The notes: a model not told the origin generated them from the letters alone. Positions 18,731-28,254 are shown, counted from the first letter of the stretch. The stretch is 64,000 nt of DNA from Pseudomonas profundi (GCF_008638305.1 NZ_VTPZ01000002.1:1-64000); one strand, 5' to 3'. Numbers and translations: made by a program.

Positions 18731-19381
18731 TCACGAGCGAGGCGGCATGCATACACCTGTCCCGCCGATACCGCAGTAACCGCCCGGATTTTTATCAAGA
18801 TATTGCTGATGGTAACTTTCGGCATAGTAGAAGCTTTGAGCCGGAACAATTTCGGTGGTCGTGTCCGGACGGCCAGCGGCGGCCAGTGCCTGGGAGAACA
18901 GCGTGCGACTGGCTTCGGCAGCCTCGCGCTGAGCCTCGTCAGTGAGGTAGATACCTGAGCGATACTGAGTGCCGGCATCATTACCCTGGCGCATGCCCTG
19001 CGACGGATCATGGCCTTCCCAGAACACTTTGAGCAGGTCATCAAGGCTAACCCGCTGCGGATCAAACACCACAAGCACCACCTCATTGTGGCCGGTCATG
19101 CCCGAACACACCTCTTCGTAGGTCGGGTTGGGCGTCACCCCGCCGGCATACCCCGCTGCCGTGGTATACACACCCTCTAGTTGCCAGAACAGGCGCTCGA
19201 CGCCCCAGAAACAACCCATGCCAAAAATGATGTGCTGCATGCCATCAGGGAAGGGCGGCTTGATAGGCGTACCGAGAACGGTATGGGTCTCGCTCGTGGG
19301 AATCAGCCTATCGCGGCCAGGCAAGGCTTCCTCTGCAGTGGGTAGGCGCATCTTATGTTCGGGAATGCTGCGGAAGAACAT
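18731..19381 (-). CDS. msrA: Peptide-methionine (S)-S-oxide reductase MsrA
   Basis: The 216-residue cytoplasmic enzyme repairs methionine-S-sulfoxide in proteins. The catalytic motif GCFWGVER is near residue 56, and [17 protein letters not shown] and [10 protein letters not shown] are conserved. An N-terminal extension of about 45 residues before the catalytic Cys is common in this MsrA subgroup. No dedicated neighbour is evident. Confidence 0.95.
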   Translation of the reverse strand: MFFRSIPEHKMRLPTAEEALPGRDRLIPTSETHTVLGTPIKPPFPDGMQHIIFGMGCFWGVERLFWQLEGVYTTAAGYAGGVTPNPTYEEVCSGMTGHNEVVLVVFDPQRVSLDDLLKVFWEGHDPSQGMRQGNDAGTQYRSGIYLTDEAQREAAEASRTLFSQALAAAGRPDTTTEIVPAQSFYYAESYHQQYLDKNPGGYCGIGGTGVCMPPRS

Positions 19382-19472
19382 GGGCAGGCTCCTGCTGAGG
19401 ACTTGAAAAGGGACGATCGCGACATGATCTCGCCGGACCGGGGCAGTGTCCAGCGCAAAGAGCCGGATGGAC

Positions 19473-20276
19473 TCAGCCTAGCACCTGAGTCAGTAATTCC
19501 GATGGGACGTCGCCCATGGCCACAAAATGCCCGTTGAGCCAGGATTCCCGTGTGGGATAGGCGAAGCGTCGGCCATCCAGTCCGATCACCTGTCCGCCTG
19601 CGCCTTCGACAACCGCCTGTGCAGCAGCGGTGTCCCATTGGCTGGTGGGAGCCAGCCGCGGATACAGATCAGCCTGACCTTCGGCAACCAGACAGAATTT
19701 CAGGGAGCTACCGACGCTGACCTGCTCGATCTGCTGCAGCGTTTGTATGCGCGACAGCATGGCTTCCTGTTCCGGGCTTGAATGGCGACGACTGGCGACT
19801 ACCACGAGTGGGGTAGCGGCGGGCCGGCAATGGATGGGTTCGGCGGGTTCGTTGCCTAGCTGGCGCCATGCGCCCAGGTCCTTCCCGCCCCAGTAGAGTG
19901 TGTTGCGGGCTGGCGCGCCAACGATGCCGAGCACCACCTGGCCGTTGTCAATCAGGGCAATATTGACGGTGAATTCGTCAGTACCGGCGATGAATTCCTT
20001 GGTTCCGTCGAGCGGATCGACCAACCAGAAGCGCTGCCAGCTCATACGCTCGGCCAAGGGTGCGTCAGTATCTTCTTCAGACAGCACGGGAATGTCGGGT
20101 GTCAGCGCATGCAGGCCGGCGACGATCATATGGTGCGCAGCCAGATCGGCGGCAGTCACTGGCGAGTCATCCGGTTTGTCAGTTACTTCAGGATTGTGTC
20201 GCCACCACTCGAGCGTGCGATCGCCAGCCCGACGGGTCAGGGCGCAGAGTTCCTCAACGTTTGTGGGGAGGGTCAT
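19473..20276 (-). CDS. cysQ: 3'(2'),5'-bisphosphate nucleotidase CysQ
   Basis: The 267-residue inositol-monophosphatase-fold enzyme should dephosphorylate 3'-phosphoadenosine 5'-phosphate made during sulfate assimilation. Metal-binding motifs are VLSEED (near residue 70) and [10 protein letters not shown] (near residue 92), with the second Asp of the family in [11 protein letters not shown]. Its start overlaps the nudE stop as ATGA, the usual nudE-cysQ order in Pseudomonas. Confidence 0.93.
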   Translation of the reverse strand: MTLPTNVEELCALTRRAGDRTLEWWRHNPEVTDKPDDSPVTAADLAAHHMIVAGLHALTPDIPVLSEEDTDAPLAERMSWQRFWLVDPLDGTKEFIAGTDEFTVNIALIDNGQVVLGIVGAPARNTLYWGGKDLGAWRQLGNEPAEPIHCRPAATPLVVVASRRHSSPEQEAMLSRIQTLQQIEQVSVGSSLKFCLVAEGQADLYPRLAPTSQWDTAAAQAVVEGAGGQVIGLDGRRFAYPTRESWLNGHFVAMGDVPSELLTQVLG

Positions 20277-20839
20277 CGCTTCAGCTCGCCGCGCTGTTCA
20301 AGCAGATCGCGCACCAGATACAGTCCGGCCAGAGCGCGGCCCTCGCTGAAGTTTTCCATCGCGGTCAGCTCTGACAGCGCATAGAGATCCACCCAGTCCA
20401 CCCGTATCGGCTCGGGTTCGTCACCGGGTAAACGTTTTTCATAGAGGTCGCGTGCCAGCACTACGGAAATTTGCTGGCTCATGTAACCCGGAGACAATGA
20501 AAGATGGGTCAGCAATTCGAGTCGCTCGGCACCGAAGCCGGCTTCTTCCATCAGTTCGCGATTGGCCGCATCGAGAACGTCTTCGCCCGGCTCGACCAGT
20601 CCTTTAGGCACCGATAACTGGTAGCTGTCGAGGCCGCCGCAGTACTCCTCGATCAGCAGTGCGGTGCGGTCGTCCTTCAATGCAATGATCATGACCGCGC
20701 CATAACCCTGACCTTTGTTGATCAGGCGTTCATAGGTGCGTTCCACGCCATTGCTGAAGCGCAGCTGGACTTGCTCCACGGTAAACAGCCGGCTCTTGGC
20801 AACGATCCGGGCGTCGAGTGTCTCGGGCTTCTGCGGCAT
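20273..20839 (-). CDS. nudE: ADP compounds hydrolase NudE
   Basis: The 188-residue Nudix hydrolase carries the Nudix box GLVEPGEDVLDAANRELMEE, with REXXEE intact. The family hydrolyses ADP-ribose, NADH and diadenosine polyphosphates. It is translationally coupled to cysQ and divergent from yrfG, 69 bases away. Confidence 0.92.
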   Translation of the reverse strand: MPQKPETLDARIVAKSRLFTVEQVQLRFSNGVERTYERLINKGQGYGAVMIIALKDDRTALLIEEYCGGLDSYQLSVPKGLVEPGEDVLDAANRELMEEAGFGAERLELLTHLSLSPGYMSQQISVVLARDLYEKRLPGDEPEPIRVDWVDLYALSELTAMENFSEGRALAGLYLVRDLLEQRGELKR

Positions 20840-20908
20840 GGGGGCTCCGTGGTGGACTGATCAAGGCTTGGGTATCATAGCGGCACATGCCGCAAAGCCC
20901 AACCGCCG

Positions 20909-21580
20909 ATGCTTAACTGGAACGAGATCGACACCGTCCTGCTGGATATGGACGGAACCTTGCTGGACCTGCACTTTGACAACCATTTCTGGGTGGAATA
21001 TCTACCGCGTCGCTATGCCGAACATCACGGTCAGCCCGTGGAATGGGGCAAGGCAGAAATATATCCGCTAATGGCTGAAAAACAGGGCCAGCTCGACTGG
21101 TACTGTCTGGATTTCTGGACCCGCGAGCTGGGCGTGCCGATCGTCGAGCTCAAGCGGGAGATCGCGCATCTGATCCGCTTGCGTACGGATGCCGAAATCT
21201 TCCTCAAGGCGCTGCAGAAGAGTGGTCGGCAGGTGGTCCTCATCACCAATGCACACCGCGATTCGCTGTCTTTGAAAATGGAGCGTGTCGAGCTGATGAC
21301 CTATTTCCAGCGGCTGATCAGTTCCCATGATTTCGGCTTTCCCAAGGAGGCGCAAGCCTTCTGGCACGCCTTACAGGACGAAGTGCCCTTCGATCCGCAG
21401 CGCACCCTGTTCATTGACGACAGCCTGAATATCCTGCGTTCGGCCCGCGATTACGGCGTGGCGCATCTGCTGGCGGTCCGCCAACCGGATAGCCGCGGCG
21501 CGTTGCGCGATACCGAGGAATTCGACGCGGTCGATGACTATTCGGTGCTCACTGAGGCGCTTGGTCCCCGGAGCGGGTAG
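20909..21580 (+). CDS. yrfG: HAD-superfamily GMP/IMP nucleotidase (YrfG-like)
   Basis: The 223-residue HAD hydrolase has the four motifs in order: DMDGTLLDL (nucleophile Asp), VVLITNAH, a Lys in FGFPKEAQ and TLFIDDSLNIL. YrfG dephosphorylates purine mononucleotides in E. coli, and the nudE-yrfG divergent pair is a conserved arrangement. The exact substrate is inferred from homology. Confidence 0.88.
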   Translation: MLNWNEIDTVLLDMDGTLLDLHFDNHFWVEYLPRRYAEHHGQPVEWGKAEIYPLMAEKQGQLDWYCLDFWTRELGVPIVELKREIAHLIRLRTDAEIFLKALQKSGRQVVLITNAHRDSLSLKMERVELMTYFQRLISSHDFGFPKEAQAFWHALQDEVPFDPQRTLFIDDSLNILRSARDYGVAHLLAVRQPDSRGALRDTEEFDAVDDYSVLTEALGPRSG

Positions 21581-21637
21581 GGGAACAGCCTTTCCCTGCA
21601 TGGGGTCAAAAGCTCACCTGGTTTGAGTGAGGTTCCC

Positions 21638-22120
21638 ATGCGCAATGATACAGGCGGTACACCACCACCGAGTCGTTCGCTGCTATACGCGCTGCCCATC
21701 GGCGTTGGGGTAATGGCCGCGGTAGACGAAATCATCTTCCACCAGATCCTGCAGTGGCACCACTTCTACGATCTGGCTACCCCGACCATCGGCATAATCA
21801 CCGACGGGTTACTGCATTCCGCCGAGCTGATCGCCATGGTGGCGGGGCTCTTTCTGATCGTCGGACTGGCGCGTCGGGGTGTGTTGTTCAGACGCTGGGC
21901 CTGGGCCGGTTTCTTTCTGGGCGCGGGCGGCTTTCAGGTGTTCGATGGCATTGTCAGTCACAAGGTGCTGCGTATCCATCAGATCCGCTACAACGTTGAC
22001 CCGCTGATGTACGACATCGTCTGGAATGCGATCGGTTTGATACTTATCGCCATCGGCCTGTGGCTGTATCGGCAGGCGAGCCGTAACCCGGTTGGCGCTG
22101 GTCGCACTATGGGGTATTGA
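21638..22120 (+). CDS. DUF2243 family membrane protein
   Basis: The 160-residue protein has four transmembrane helices and the DUF2243 pattern AAVDEIIFHQILQWHHFYD, then GLLHSAEL and FQVFDGIVSHKVLRIHQIR. The many conserved His suggest metal or haem contact, but no activity is established. ATG at 21638 is chosen because GAGG sits six bases upstream; an in-frame TTG five codons earlier lacks an SD. It overlaps or abuts the CtaG-like gene, so the two likely work together in respiratory-chain assembly or metal supply. Confidence 0.82.
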   Translation: MRNDTGGTPPPSRSLLYALPIGVGVMAAVDEIIFHQILQWHHFYDLATPTIGIITDGLLHSAELIAMVAGLFLIVGLARRGVLFRRWAWAGFFLGAGGFQVFDGIVSHKVLRIHQIRYNVDPLMYDIVWNAIGLILIAIGLWLYRQASRNPVGAGRTMGY

Positions 22121-22122
22121 GC

Positions 22123-22899
22123 GTGTTTGCCTGGTTCGCCTCGGGCTTGATCATCATCCTCGGCCTTGCCTACCTGGGCGCCGCTATGCAGCAGTGGCGG
22201 GCAGGGCGCAATTGGAGCCTGTTGCGCGTGACTGCCTGGCTGGCCGGATGTCTGTTGTTGGTCCAGGCGTTGGCGCCGGGGGCCATGCTGCTGGCGCACC
22301 ACGATTTTCGCTGGCACATGGCGCAGCATCTGGTGATTGGCATGCTGGCGCCCCTGGCGTTGGTCTTGGCAGCGCCGATCACATTGTTGCTGCGCTCGCT
22401 ACCGGTCAGCGCCGCGCGCAGGGTCACAACGCTACTGCGCAGCGCGTACGTCAGGTTCATCTCACATCCATTGGTTGCGCTGATACTGAATGTTGGCGCG
22501 ATGTGGCTGCTGTACCTCACGCCGTTGTATCTGGCGTCACTGGAGTCAGCCTGGTTGCACGCGTTCGTGCATATCCACTTTCTACTGGCGGGATATCTGT
22601 TCTGCTGGTCGGTGCTCGCCGGGCCGGATCAGGCGGCGCATAGCCCGAGCTTCCGGTGCCGGATCGCCGCGCTGTTTCTTTCAATCGCGGCACATTCGGT
22701 CCTGGCCAAGCTGATGTACGGTTATCTATGGCCACGCAACGTGCCGCACGACCCTGAGCAAATCAGGGCGGCGGCGCAGCTGATGTATTACGGAGGGGAT
22801 TTTGCCGAAGTGCTATTGCTTGTCGCCTTGTTCGCGATGACCTTTAGCAGGCGCGGCAATACGCGGCAGGCAGATGTGCGGGCTAACGCTAACGGCTAG
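22123..22899 (+). CDS. Caa3-type CtaG family cytochrome oxidase assembly protein
   Basis: The roughly 258-residue protein has seven transmembrane helices and CtaG (PF09678) motifs: HHDFRWHMAQHLVIGMLAP, NVGAMWLLYLTPLY and HAFVHIHFLLAGYLFCWSV. The last segment ends YYGGDFAEVLLL. In Bacillus this family is required for assembly of caa3 oxidase, probably for copper delivery. The start is GTG at 22123 with GGGG upstream; a TTG two codons earlier that overlaps the previous stop is the alternative. Confidence 0.82.
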   Translation: MFAWFASGLIIILGLAYLGAAMQQWRAGRNWSLLRVTAWLAGCLLLVQALAPGAMLLAHHDFRWHMAQHLVIGMLAPLALVLAAPITLLLRSLPVSAARRVTTLLRSAYVRFISHPLVALILNVGAMWLLYLTPLYLASLESAWLHAFVHIHFLLAGYLFCWSVLAGPDQAAHSPSFRCRIAALFLSIAAHSVLAKLMYGYLWPRNVPHDPEQIRAAAQLMYYGGDFAEVLLLVALFAMTFSRRGNTRQADVRANANG

Positions 22900-22904
22900 C
22901 CCGC
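22878..22904. terminator. Convergent hairpin between CtaG-like gene and rimK
   Basis: An 8-bp perfect stem GCGGGCTA / TAGCCCGC with an 11-base loop spans the stop of the CtaG-like gene. It ends seven bases before the rimK stop. It lacks a U-tract on either strand, so it is a weak or bidirectional terminator candidate. Confidence 0.5.
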
Positions 22905-22910
22905 GACCGA

Positions 22911-23816
22911 TCAGCCCTTGCCCTTGGTGCGGGTCTGGTTGGGGCGGCCGTTCTTCTCGATGTATTCGATGATCAGGCCGGCGACATCCTTGCCTGTTGT
23001 GGTTTCGATGCCTTCAAGCCCTGGCGAAGAATTCACTTCCATGACGACCGGGCCGTGATTCGAGCGCAAAATATCCACGCCCGCCACATTCAGCCCCATC
23101 ACCTTGGCCGCACGCACAGCAGTCATGCGTTCTTCAGGGGTGATCTTGATCAGGCTGGCGCTCCCGCCCCGGTGCAGATTGGAGCGAAACTCGCCGGGCT
23201 TGGCCTGACGTTTCATTGAGGCGATAACCTTGTCGCCAACGATCAGGCAGCGAATGTCCGCGCCGCCCGCCTCGCGAATGTATTCCTGCACCATGATATT
23301 GGCCTTCAGGCCCATGAAGGCTTCCAGTACGGACTCGGCAGCCTGTTCTGTCTCGCACATGACCACACCAATGCCCTGGGTGCCTTCCAGCAATTTGATG
23401 ACCAATGGCGCGCCGCCAACCATGCTGATCAGATCGGGGATATCATCGGGGGAATGCGCAAAGCCGGTCACCGGCAGACCCACGCCCTTGCGCGCCAATA
23501 GCTGCAGAGAGCGCAGTTTATCCCGTGAGCGGCTGATGGCGACGGACTCATTCAGCGGAAACACACCCATCATTTCGAACTGTCGCAGCACCGCCGCACC
23601 GTAGAAGGTAATCGAGGCACCGATGCGCGGGATGATCGCGTCAAAGGCCTCAAGCTCCTCACCCTTGTAGTGAATCGAAGGCTTGTGGCTGGTGATGTTC
23701 ATATACGCGCGCAGCGTATCGATAACCCTGACCTCATGACCGCGCTCGCGACCAGCCTCTACCAGGCGGCGGGTGGAATACAGGTTGGGGTTGCGCGACA
23801 GTACCGCAATTTTCAT
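22911..23816 (-). CDS. rimK: Ribosomal protein S6--L-glutamate ligase RimK
   Basis: The 301-residue ATP-grasp ligase adds glutamates to the C-terminus of ribosomal protein S6. Motifs include [18 protein letters not shown] at the start, [31 protein letters not shown] and the metal-binding [15 protein letters not shown]. The start at 23816 matches other RimK proteins; an upstream in-frame extension overlaps rimB and is discarded. Ten bases separate it from rimB, so it is the second gene of a rimB-rimK operon. Confidence 0.95.
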   Translation of the reverse strand: MKIAVLSRNPNLYSTRRLVEAGRERGHEVRVIDTLRAYMNITSHKPSIHYKGEELEAFDAIIPRIGASITFYGAAVLRQFEMMGVFPLNESVAISRSRDKLRSLQLLARKGVGLPVTGFAHSPDDIPDLISMVGGAPLVIKLLEGTQGIGVVMCETEQAAESVLEAFMGLKANIMVQEYIREAGGADIRCLIVGDKVIASMKRQAKPGEFRSNLHRGGSASLIKITPEERMTAVRAAKVMGLNVAGVDILRSNHGPVVMEVNSSPGLEGIETTTGKDVAGLIIEYIEKNGRPNQTRTKGKG

Positions 23817-23826
23817 GATTATTCGT

Positions 23827-24294
23827 TCAGCCTTCAGAGATTTTGGAAGTTTGGGGCTTGTCCTGTACGAAGCGTACCCCTGGATTGATGACCAGTTGGC
23901 CGTCGAGCATTGCGCGACAGCCAATCAACACCCGATAACGCATTTCCTTGCGGCAAGTCAGGGTGAATTCCACTGACCAGGTCCTGTCGCCCAGTACCAT
24001 CGGCGTGCGAATGACGCAGCGCTCCTGCATATGACCGTTGGAACTCTTGATTCGTTTGGTATCGATGAGAGGTGCTTCGCAGGCTTGCTTGTGTGGCTTG
24101 TGCAGGCTGCCGGCATGGGCATTGAAACGTACCCAGGGCTGGCCGTCGCGCTCGAAATGTTCGATATCGCTGGCATGCAATGCCGATGTTTTCGCGCCGC
24201 TGTCGACCTTGGCGATCAACTGGTTGATACCCAGCTCCGGCAGGCCGATCCATTCACGTAGACCTATCACGGTGAGGTGATCAAAGGTTTTCAA
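23827..24294 (-). CDS. rimB: RimB, retropepsin-like ATP-dependent zinc protease family (PF05618)
   Basis: The 155-residue protein has the retropepsin-like active-site motif [13 protein letters not shown] near residue 29 and the second conserved stretch [11 protein letters not shown] near residue 120. In Pseudomonas the homologue RimB is encoded with RimK and acts on RimK-modified S6. It is upstream of rimK on the same strand. A third partner, RimA, known from P. fluorescens, was not found next to it. The 91 bases between this gene and the MITE should hold its promoter. Confidence 0.88.
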   Translation of the reverse strand: MKTFDHLTVIGLREWIGLPELGINQLIAKVDSGAKTSALHASDIEHFERDGQPWVRFNAHAGSLHKPHKQACEAPLIDTKRIKSSNGHMQERCVIRTPMVLGDRTWSVEFTLTCRKEMRYRVLIGCRAMLDGQLVINPGVRFVQDKPQTSKISEG

Positions 24295-24385
24295 TGGCGC
24301 TACCTCATTTTACGGCCCGGATGGGGCGCATCATGGGGCAACTCATGAATTACCACAAGACTGTTAAACTGACGTCGTGAGTATA

Positions 24386-24647
24386 GGAAGCGCTGAACAA
24401 TTCCTTGCGCTCTCTGGCTATCAGGCTGGTTCGCAATCGAGGCGCGGTTTTGAAGCATGCCGGGGCCTGTCGAGAAACCGCAACGACGAGTGCGGGCCAG
24501 CCTGAAAGCCCCAAAGGGCGCGGCCTGAAGCGCGCACCTGCTGCGTTGTGCTTCTTGTTAAGGGCTAAGGCCATTAACTGCGAAGCAAGCCTTGCAACTG
24601 CACGCTTCAGGTCACGCAGAGAATGCAAGGAATTGTTCAGCGCTTTC
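24386..24647. mobile_element. MITE-like element with 30-bp terminal inverted repeats
   Basis: The left end (24386-24415, GGAAGCGCTGAACAATTCCT...) and the inverted right end (24618-24647) match at 27 of 30 positions. Between them lie about 200 bases that encode no convincing protein; the short frames on both strands are overlaps of each other. Total size is 262 bp, which fits a non-autonomous miniature transposable element. I found no clear target-site duplication and no second copy in the window. The right end is only 36 bases upstream of hslR, so it may affect that promoter. The transposase family that would mobilise it is not known to me. Confidence 0.72.
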
Positions 24648-24683
24648 TTAGTTATTCGACAGCTGGAATCGAGGTCTGAATGA

Positions 24684-25091
24684 ATGCAGGACACTGACAG
24701 GATTCGTCTGGATAAATGGCTTTGGGCCGCCCGTTTCTACAAGACCCGAGCGCTGGCCAAGGCGGCGATCGAAGGCGGAAAGGTGCAGGCCCAGGGTGAG
24801 CGGTGCAAGCCCAGTAAAGAGCCGCGAGTCGGCGACGTCTATGAGGTACGCCAGGGTTTCGATACCCGCACGGTAGTAGTGCGCCAGCTAAGCGGGCAGC
24901 GGCGAGGTGCGCCCGAGGCGCAACTGTTATATGAAGAGACGCCGGAGAGCATCGAGAAACGCGAAACGGCCGCAGCGCAGCGCAAAGCGATGGGGGCCGG
25001 CAGCCTGATCAGCGAGCATCGTCCGACCAAGAAGCAGCGCCGTCAGATCCATAACTTTCGCGACGAGCGCAATGCATCCGCCGACGACTGA
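24684..25091 (+). CDS. hslR: Heat shock protein 15, S4-domain RNA-binding protein HslR
   Basis: The 135-residue basic protein has an N-terminal S4 domain (RIRLDKWLWAARFYKTRALA, GGKVQAQGERCKPSKEPRVGD) and a Lys/Arg-rich tail (RPTKKQRRQIHNFRDER). Hsp15 binds free 50S subunits that carry nascent chains and helps recycle stalled ribosomes. The ATG at 24684 is used; an ATG four bases earlier hits a stop after five codons. Hsp33 follows 36 bases downstream, the classic hslR-hslO pair. Confidence 0.92.
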   Translation: MQDTDRIRLDKWLWAARFYKTRALAKAAIEGGKVQAQGERCKPSKEPRVGDVYEVRQGFDTRTVVVRQLSGQRRGAPEAQLLYEETPESIEKRETAAAQRKAMGAGSLISEHRPTKKQRRQIHNFRDERNASADD

Positions 25092-25127
25092 TTGGTATAC
25101 TTCGCTGTTTTGAAAAGGCCGAAAATC

Positions 25128-26009
25128 ATGCAGCTTCAGGACGTTTCCCAGCGTTTTCTATTTGAGCAGGCGGACGTGCGCGGCGAGCTGGTATCGCTCG
25201 ACCAGAGCTACCGCGAGGTTCTCGCGAAACATCCCTACCCGGAATCCGTCAAATCGCTGCTTGGCGAGTTGCTGGCCGCAGCGGTGTTGCTATCCAGCAC
25301 CCTGAAGTTTGAAGGGCTGCTGGTTCTCCAGGCGCGTTCCTCCGGTCCGCTCTCGACGCTGATGGTTGAGTGTTCGAGCAACCAGGAGGTACGCGGCATC
25401 GCCCGTTATGCCGACTCGCTAGAAGGGGAGCAACTGGCGGAGCTGATGCCGGACGGCATTCTCGCCATCACTATCGACCCTGATAACGGCCAACGCTATC
25501 AAGGCGTGGTATCGCTGCAGGGCACCACGCTGGCCGAGGCCCTGAATGGCTACTTTGAGAGTTCCGAGCAGCTGGCGACCCGGTTTCGTCTGCTTGCCGA
25601 TGGGCGTATCGCCCGCGGCTTCATGCTCCAGGCATTACCCGCCGATCGGCAGACCGATACCGATGAGCGCCGTGAGACCTGGACACACCTGAACGTGCTG
25701 GCAGATACGCTGAAGCCGGAAGAACTGATGGCACTTGATAACCAGACATTGCTGCATCGTTTGTATCATCAGGAAGAGGTGCGTCTGTTTGACGCACTCC
25801 CAGTGGTATTCAAATGTAGCTGCTCAGCGGAACGATCCGGCAAAGCGCTTGTCAGTTTGGGGCGTGAGGACGCATTGGCATTGCTTGAGGAGCGGGGTGG
25901 GGAGGTCACTGTGGACTGCCAGTTCTGCAATACCCGGTACCGCTACGATCGCCAGGCACTCGATACCCTCTTCGAGGCAGCCGAAGAGCATGCGAAGGGT
26001 CTTCACTGA
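25128..26009 (+). CDS. hslO: Redox-regulated chaperone Hsp33
   Basis: The 293-residue chaperone is switched on by oxidation. The zinc-binding Cys pairs are CSCS near residue 232 and CQFC near residue 265, spaced as in Hsp33. The substrate-binding part includes RGIARY and GYFESSEQLATRF. The start MQLQDVSQRFLFE matches the family; an upstream in-frame start at 25092 would abut hslR but adds unconserved residues. It forms an operon with hslR. Confidence 0.94.
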   Translation: MQLQDVSQRFLFEQADVRGELVSLDQSYREVLAKHPYPESVKSLLGELLAAAVLLSSTLKFEGLLVLQARSSGPLSTLMVECSSNQEVRGIARYADSLEGEQLAELMPDGILAITIDPDNGQRYQGVVSLQGTTLAEALNGYFESSEQLATRFRLLADGRIARGFMLQALPADRQTDTDERRETWTHLNVLADTLKPEELMALDNQTLLHRLYHQEEVRLFDALPVVFKCSCSAERSGKALVSLGREDALALLEERGGEVTVDCQFCNTRYRYDRQALDTLFEAAEEHAKGLH

Positions 26010-26336
26010 TGCATGATGGGTTCCGATGATGTTAAACACATCGCGTTATGGATGTTGTCTATGCGTTGTCGGGGCCAAATTGAGCGCGGATGTCTTTTTT
26101 TTGGCATAATGGCGCGCCTGCGCGGTGGGCCAGCGCAAAAACCACTGGGAAACATTGAAAACCATCAAGCACAGGTCAGGCAAAGCGAAACGACAGGGTT
26201 TCAACGCAGTATGACCGAGCATAGTAGTTTTTCAGCGGTTCCCTAGCATTTATTAACCAGATATCCCCCACGTGCTGAGACCGGTCCTATCGGTCTTCAT
26301 GGAGATTTCGGTCAAAGCCGAAGAGGACGACGTTAG
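26010..26336 (+). promoter_or_regulatory. Leader region of pckA with candidate promoter
   Basis: These 327 bases hold no gene that I can support. A candidate promoter is TTGAGC at 26080-26085 and CATAAT at 26105-26110, spaced 19 bases and followed by GGCGCGCC. Transcription from there would give a leader of about 220 bases. The leader has no recognised riboswitch. A GGAGA sequence lies about 35 bases before pckA, too far to be its SD; the sequence immediately before ATG is purine-rich (GAAGAGGACGACG). Confidence 0.4.
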
Positions 26337-27881
26337 ATGACGCAAGCTACCAACACTGTTTATACCGACCTGAGCATCGCCCACCTGATTGAACTGGCGA
26401 TCCAGCGCAACGAGGGGCATCTGGCTGACAACGGCTCGCTGGTAGTCGAGACTGGCGCTCGCACCGGCCGTTCACCAATGGATCGATTCATCGTTGACGA
26501 GCCAGGCACCAGCAGCGCTATCGCCTGGGGCCCGATCAACCGTCCGTTCCCGGCGGACAAATTCGATCCGCTGTGGGATCGCGTCGCTGCCTACCTGGCA
26601 GAGCGTACCAGCTTCGTTTCGCACGTCCATGTTGGTTCCGATCCGGAACACTACCTGCCGGTCGTCATGACCACCGAGACTGCCTGGCACAACGTTTTCG
26701 GTCGCACACTGTTTATCAATGCACCGCGCCACAACCCCTCCGACAAGCCCGAATGGCAGATCATGAATGCGCCGCATTTTGTCTGCGATCCCGAGCGTGA
26801 CGGTACCAACAGCGATGGTTGCGTCATCATCAACTTTGCCCAGCGCAAGGTGTTGCTAGCCGGCATGCAGTACGCCGGTGAAATGAAGAAAGCGATGTTC
26901 TCGGTGCAGAACTTCCTGCTGCCTGCCAAGGACGTGCTGCCGATGCATTGTGCCGCCAACGTGGGTGACGAGGGCGATACTACGCTGTTCTTCGGGCTGT
27001 CCGGTACCGGCAAGACCACCTTGTCAGCAGATGAATCGCGTAACCTGATCGGTGACGATGAGCATGGCTGGGCCGAAGGCAGCGTGTTCAACATCGAAGG
27101 TGGCTGCTACGCCAAGTGCATCGACCTGTCGCAGAAGAACGAGCCGGTCATCTGGAATGCCATCAAGTTTGGCTCCATCGTCGAGAACGTGGTTATCGAT
27201 CCGGAAACCCGCGTCGCCGATTACACCGACGTCAGCCTGACACAGAACACCCGCGCCGCGTACCCACTTGAGCACGTTGAAAAGCGGGTTCTCGAGAATC
27301 GTGCCGGCGAGCCCAATGCGATTATCTTCCTGACCTGTGACCTGACGGGCGTGTTGCCGCCGGTATCGATCCTGAATAACGAGCAGGCCGCCTATCACTT
27401 CCTGTCGGGCTATACCGCGCTGGTGGGTTCCACCGAGATGGGTTCGGGTAGCGGCATCAAATCTACCTTCTCTACCTGCTTCGGCGCGCCTTTCTTCCCG
27501 CGTCCTGCCGGTGAGTATGCAGAGCTGCTGATCAAGCGCATCAATGCTTTTGGTAGCAAGGTATACCTGGTCAACACCGGCTGGACCGGTGGCTCCTATG
27601 GCGAAGGTAAGCGTTTCAGTATTCCGACCACACGGGCGATCATCGCTGCCGTGCAGTCTGGTGCGCTGATCGGCACCGAGACCGAGCACGTACCGGTTAT
27701 CAACCTGGATGTGCCAAAGTCCGTTCCGGGCGTTGACAGCAAGCTACTGAATCCGCGCAACACCTGGGTCGATCCGGCCAGGTACGATGCGGCTGCTCAG
27801 GATCTGGCGAAGCTGTTTGTCGAGAACTTCAAGAAGTTCGAGGTTTCGCAAGAGATCGTTCAGGCTGGGCCGCAGCTGTAA
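26337..27881 (+). CDS. pckA: Phosphoenolpyruvate carboxykinase (ATP)
   Basis: The 514-residue cytoplasmic enzyme converts oxaloacetate and ATP to PEP, ADP and CO2, the entry step of gluconeogenesis. The kinase-1a P-loop [13 protein letters not shown] is near residue 221 and is followed by [16 protein letters not shown], with metal-binding Asp. The C-terminal part contains [16 protein letters not shown]. Length is normal for the ATP-dependent family. A clear terminator follows. Confidence 0.96.
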   Translation: MTQATNTVYTDLSIAHLIELAIQRNEGHLADNGSLVVETGARTGRSPMDRFIVDEPGTSSAIAWGPINRPFPADKFDPLWDRVAAYLAERTSFVSHVHVGSDPEHYLPVVMTTETAWHNVFGRTLFINAPRHNPSDKPEWQIMNAPHFVCDPERDGTNSDGCVIINFAQRKVLLAGMQYAGEMKKAMFSVQNFLLPAKDVLPMHCAANVGDEGDTTLFFGLSGTGKTTLSADESRNLIGDDEHGWAEGSVFNIEGGCYAKCIDLSQKNEPVIWNAIKFGSIVENVVIDPETRVADYTDVSLTQNTRAAYPLEHVEKRVLENRAGEPNAIIFLTCDLTGVLPPVSILNNEQAAYHFLSGYTALVGSTEMGSGSGIKSTFSTCFGAPFFPRPAGEYAELLIKRINAFGSKVYLVNTGWTGGSYGEGKRFSIPTTRAIIAAVQSGALIGTETEHVPVINLDVPKSVPGVDSKLLNPRNTWVDPARYDAAAQDLAKLFVENFKKFEVSQEIVQAGPQL

Positions 27882-27907
27882 TCCAGGCTTGACAAAGCCG
27901 TAAACAG

Positions 27908-27930
27908 AACCCGCCTATTGGCGGGTTTTG
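27908..27930 (+). terminator. Rho-independent terminator of pckA
   Basis: The stem AACCCGCC / GGCGGGTT has a TATT loop and runs into TTTTG. It lies 27 bases after the pckA stop and well before the tRNA promoter, so it separates the two transcripts. Confidence 0.88.
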
Positions 27931-27981
27931 TGTTTAAACGGACGCTCTGCAGGCAAGGAATCAAAAGCTTCAAATAAAGGG

Positions 27982-28009
27982 TTGACACCCCCGCGCTGAC
28001 CGGTAAAAT
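27982..28009 (+). promoter_or_regulatory. Sigma-70 promoter of the tRNA cluster
   Basis: A consensus -35 box TTGACA and a near-consensus -10 box TAAAAT are 16 bases apart. The GC-rich discriminator GGCGCGCC that follows is typical of stable-RNA promoters under stringent control. It lies about 80 bases upstream of the first tRNA. Confidence 0.82.
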
Positions 28010-28088
28010 GGCGCGCCTCAGCAGGGGATATGTGACGCAAGTCATTGCTTCTACTGAGGGTTTGAAGAAGTAAAGTTGTACAGGTAAT

Positions 28089-28164
28089 TCCGCGATAGCT
28101 CAGTTGGTAGAGCAAATGACTGTTAATCATTGGGTCCCAGGTTCGAGTCCTGGTCGCGGAGCCA
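28089..28164 (+). tRNA. tRNA-Asn (anticodon GTT)
   Basis: The acceptor stem TCCGCGA / TCGCGGA, the D arm, the anticodon loop with GTT (CTGTTAATC) and the T arm GGTTCGAGTCC are all present. CCA is encoded. It is the first gene of a three-tRNA cluster. Confidence 0.97.
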
Positions 28165-28177
28165 TCTGGCAATATAT

Positions 28178-28254
28178 CGGGGTATAGCGCAGCCTGGTAG
28201 CGCGCCTGCTTTGGGAGCAGGATGTCGGGAGTTCGAATCCCCCTACCCCGACCA
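28178..28254 (+). tRNA. tRNA-Pro (anticodon TGG)
   Basis: The acceptor stem CGGGGTA / TACCCCG, the anticodon loop CTTTGGGAG with TGG and the T arm GAGTTCGAATC are intact. CCA is encoded at 28252-28254. It lies 13 bases after tRNA-Asn in the same transcript. Confidence 0.97.

Noticed and set aside
24350-24694. Minus-strand 114-codon frame across the MITE.
   Set aside because: It is bounded by the inverted repeats, includes them in translation and overlaps the hslR start; not a gene.
26472-27689. Long reading frames on the minus strand opposite pckA.
   Set aside because: They have no start signals or domains and mirror codon bias of pckA.
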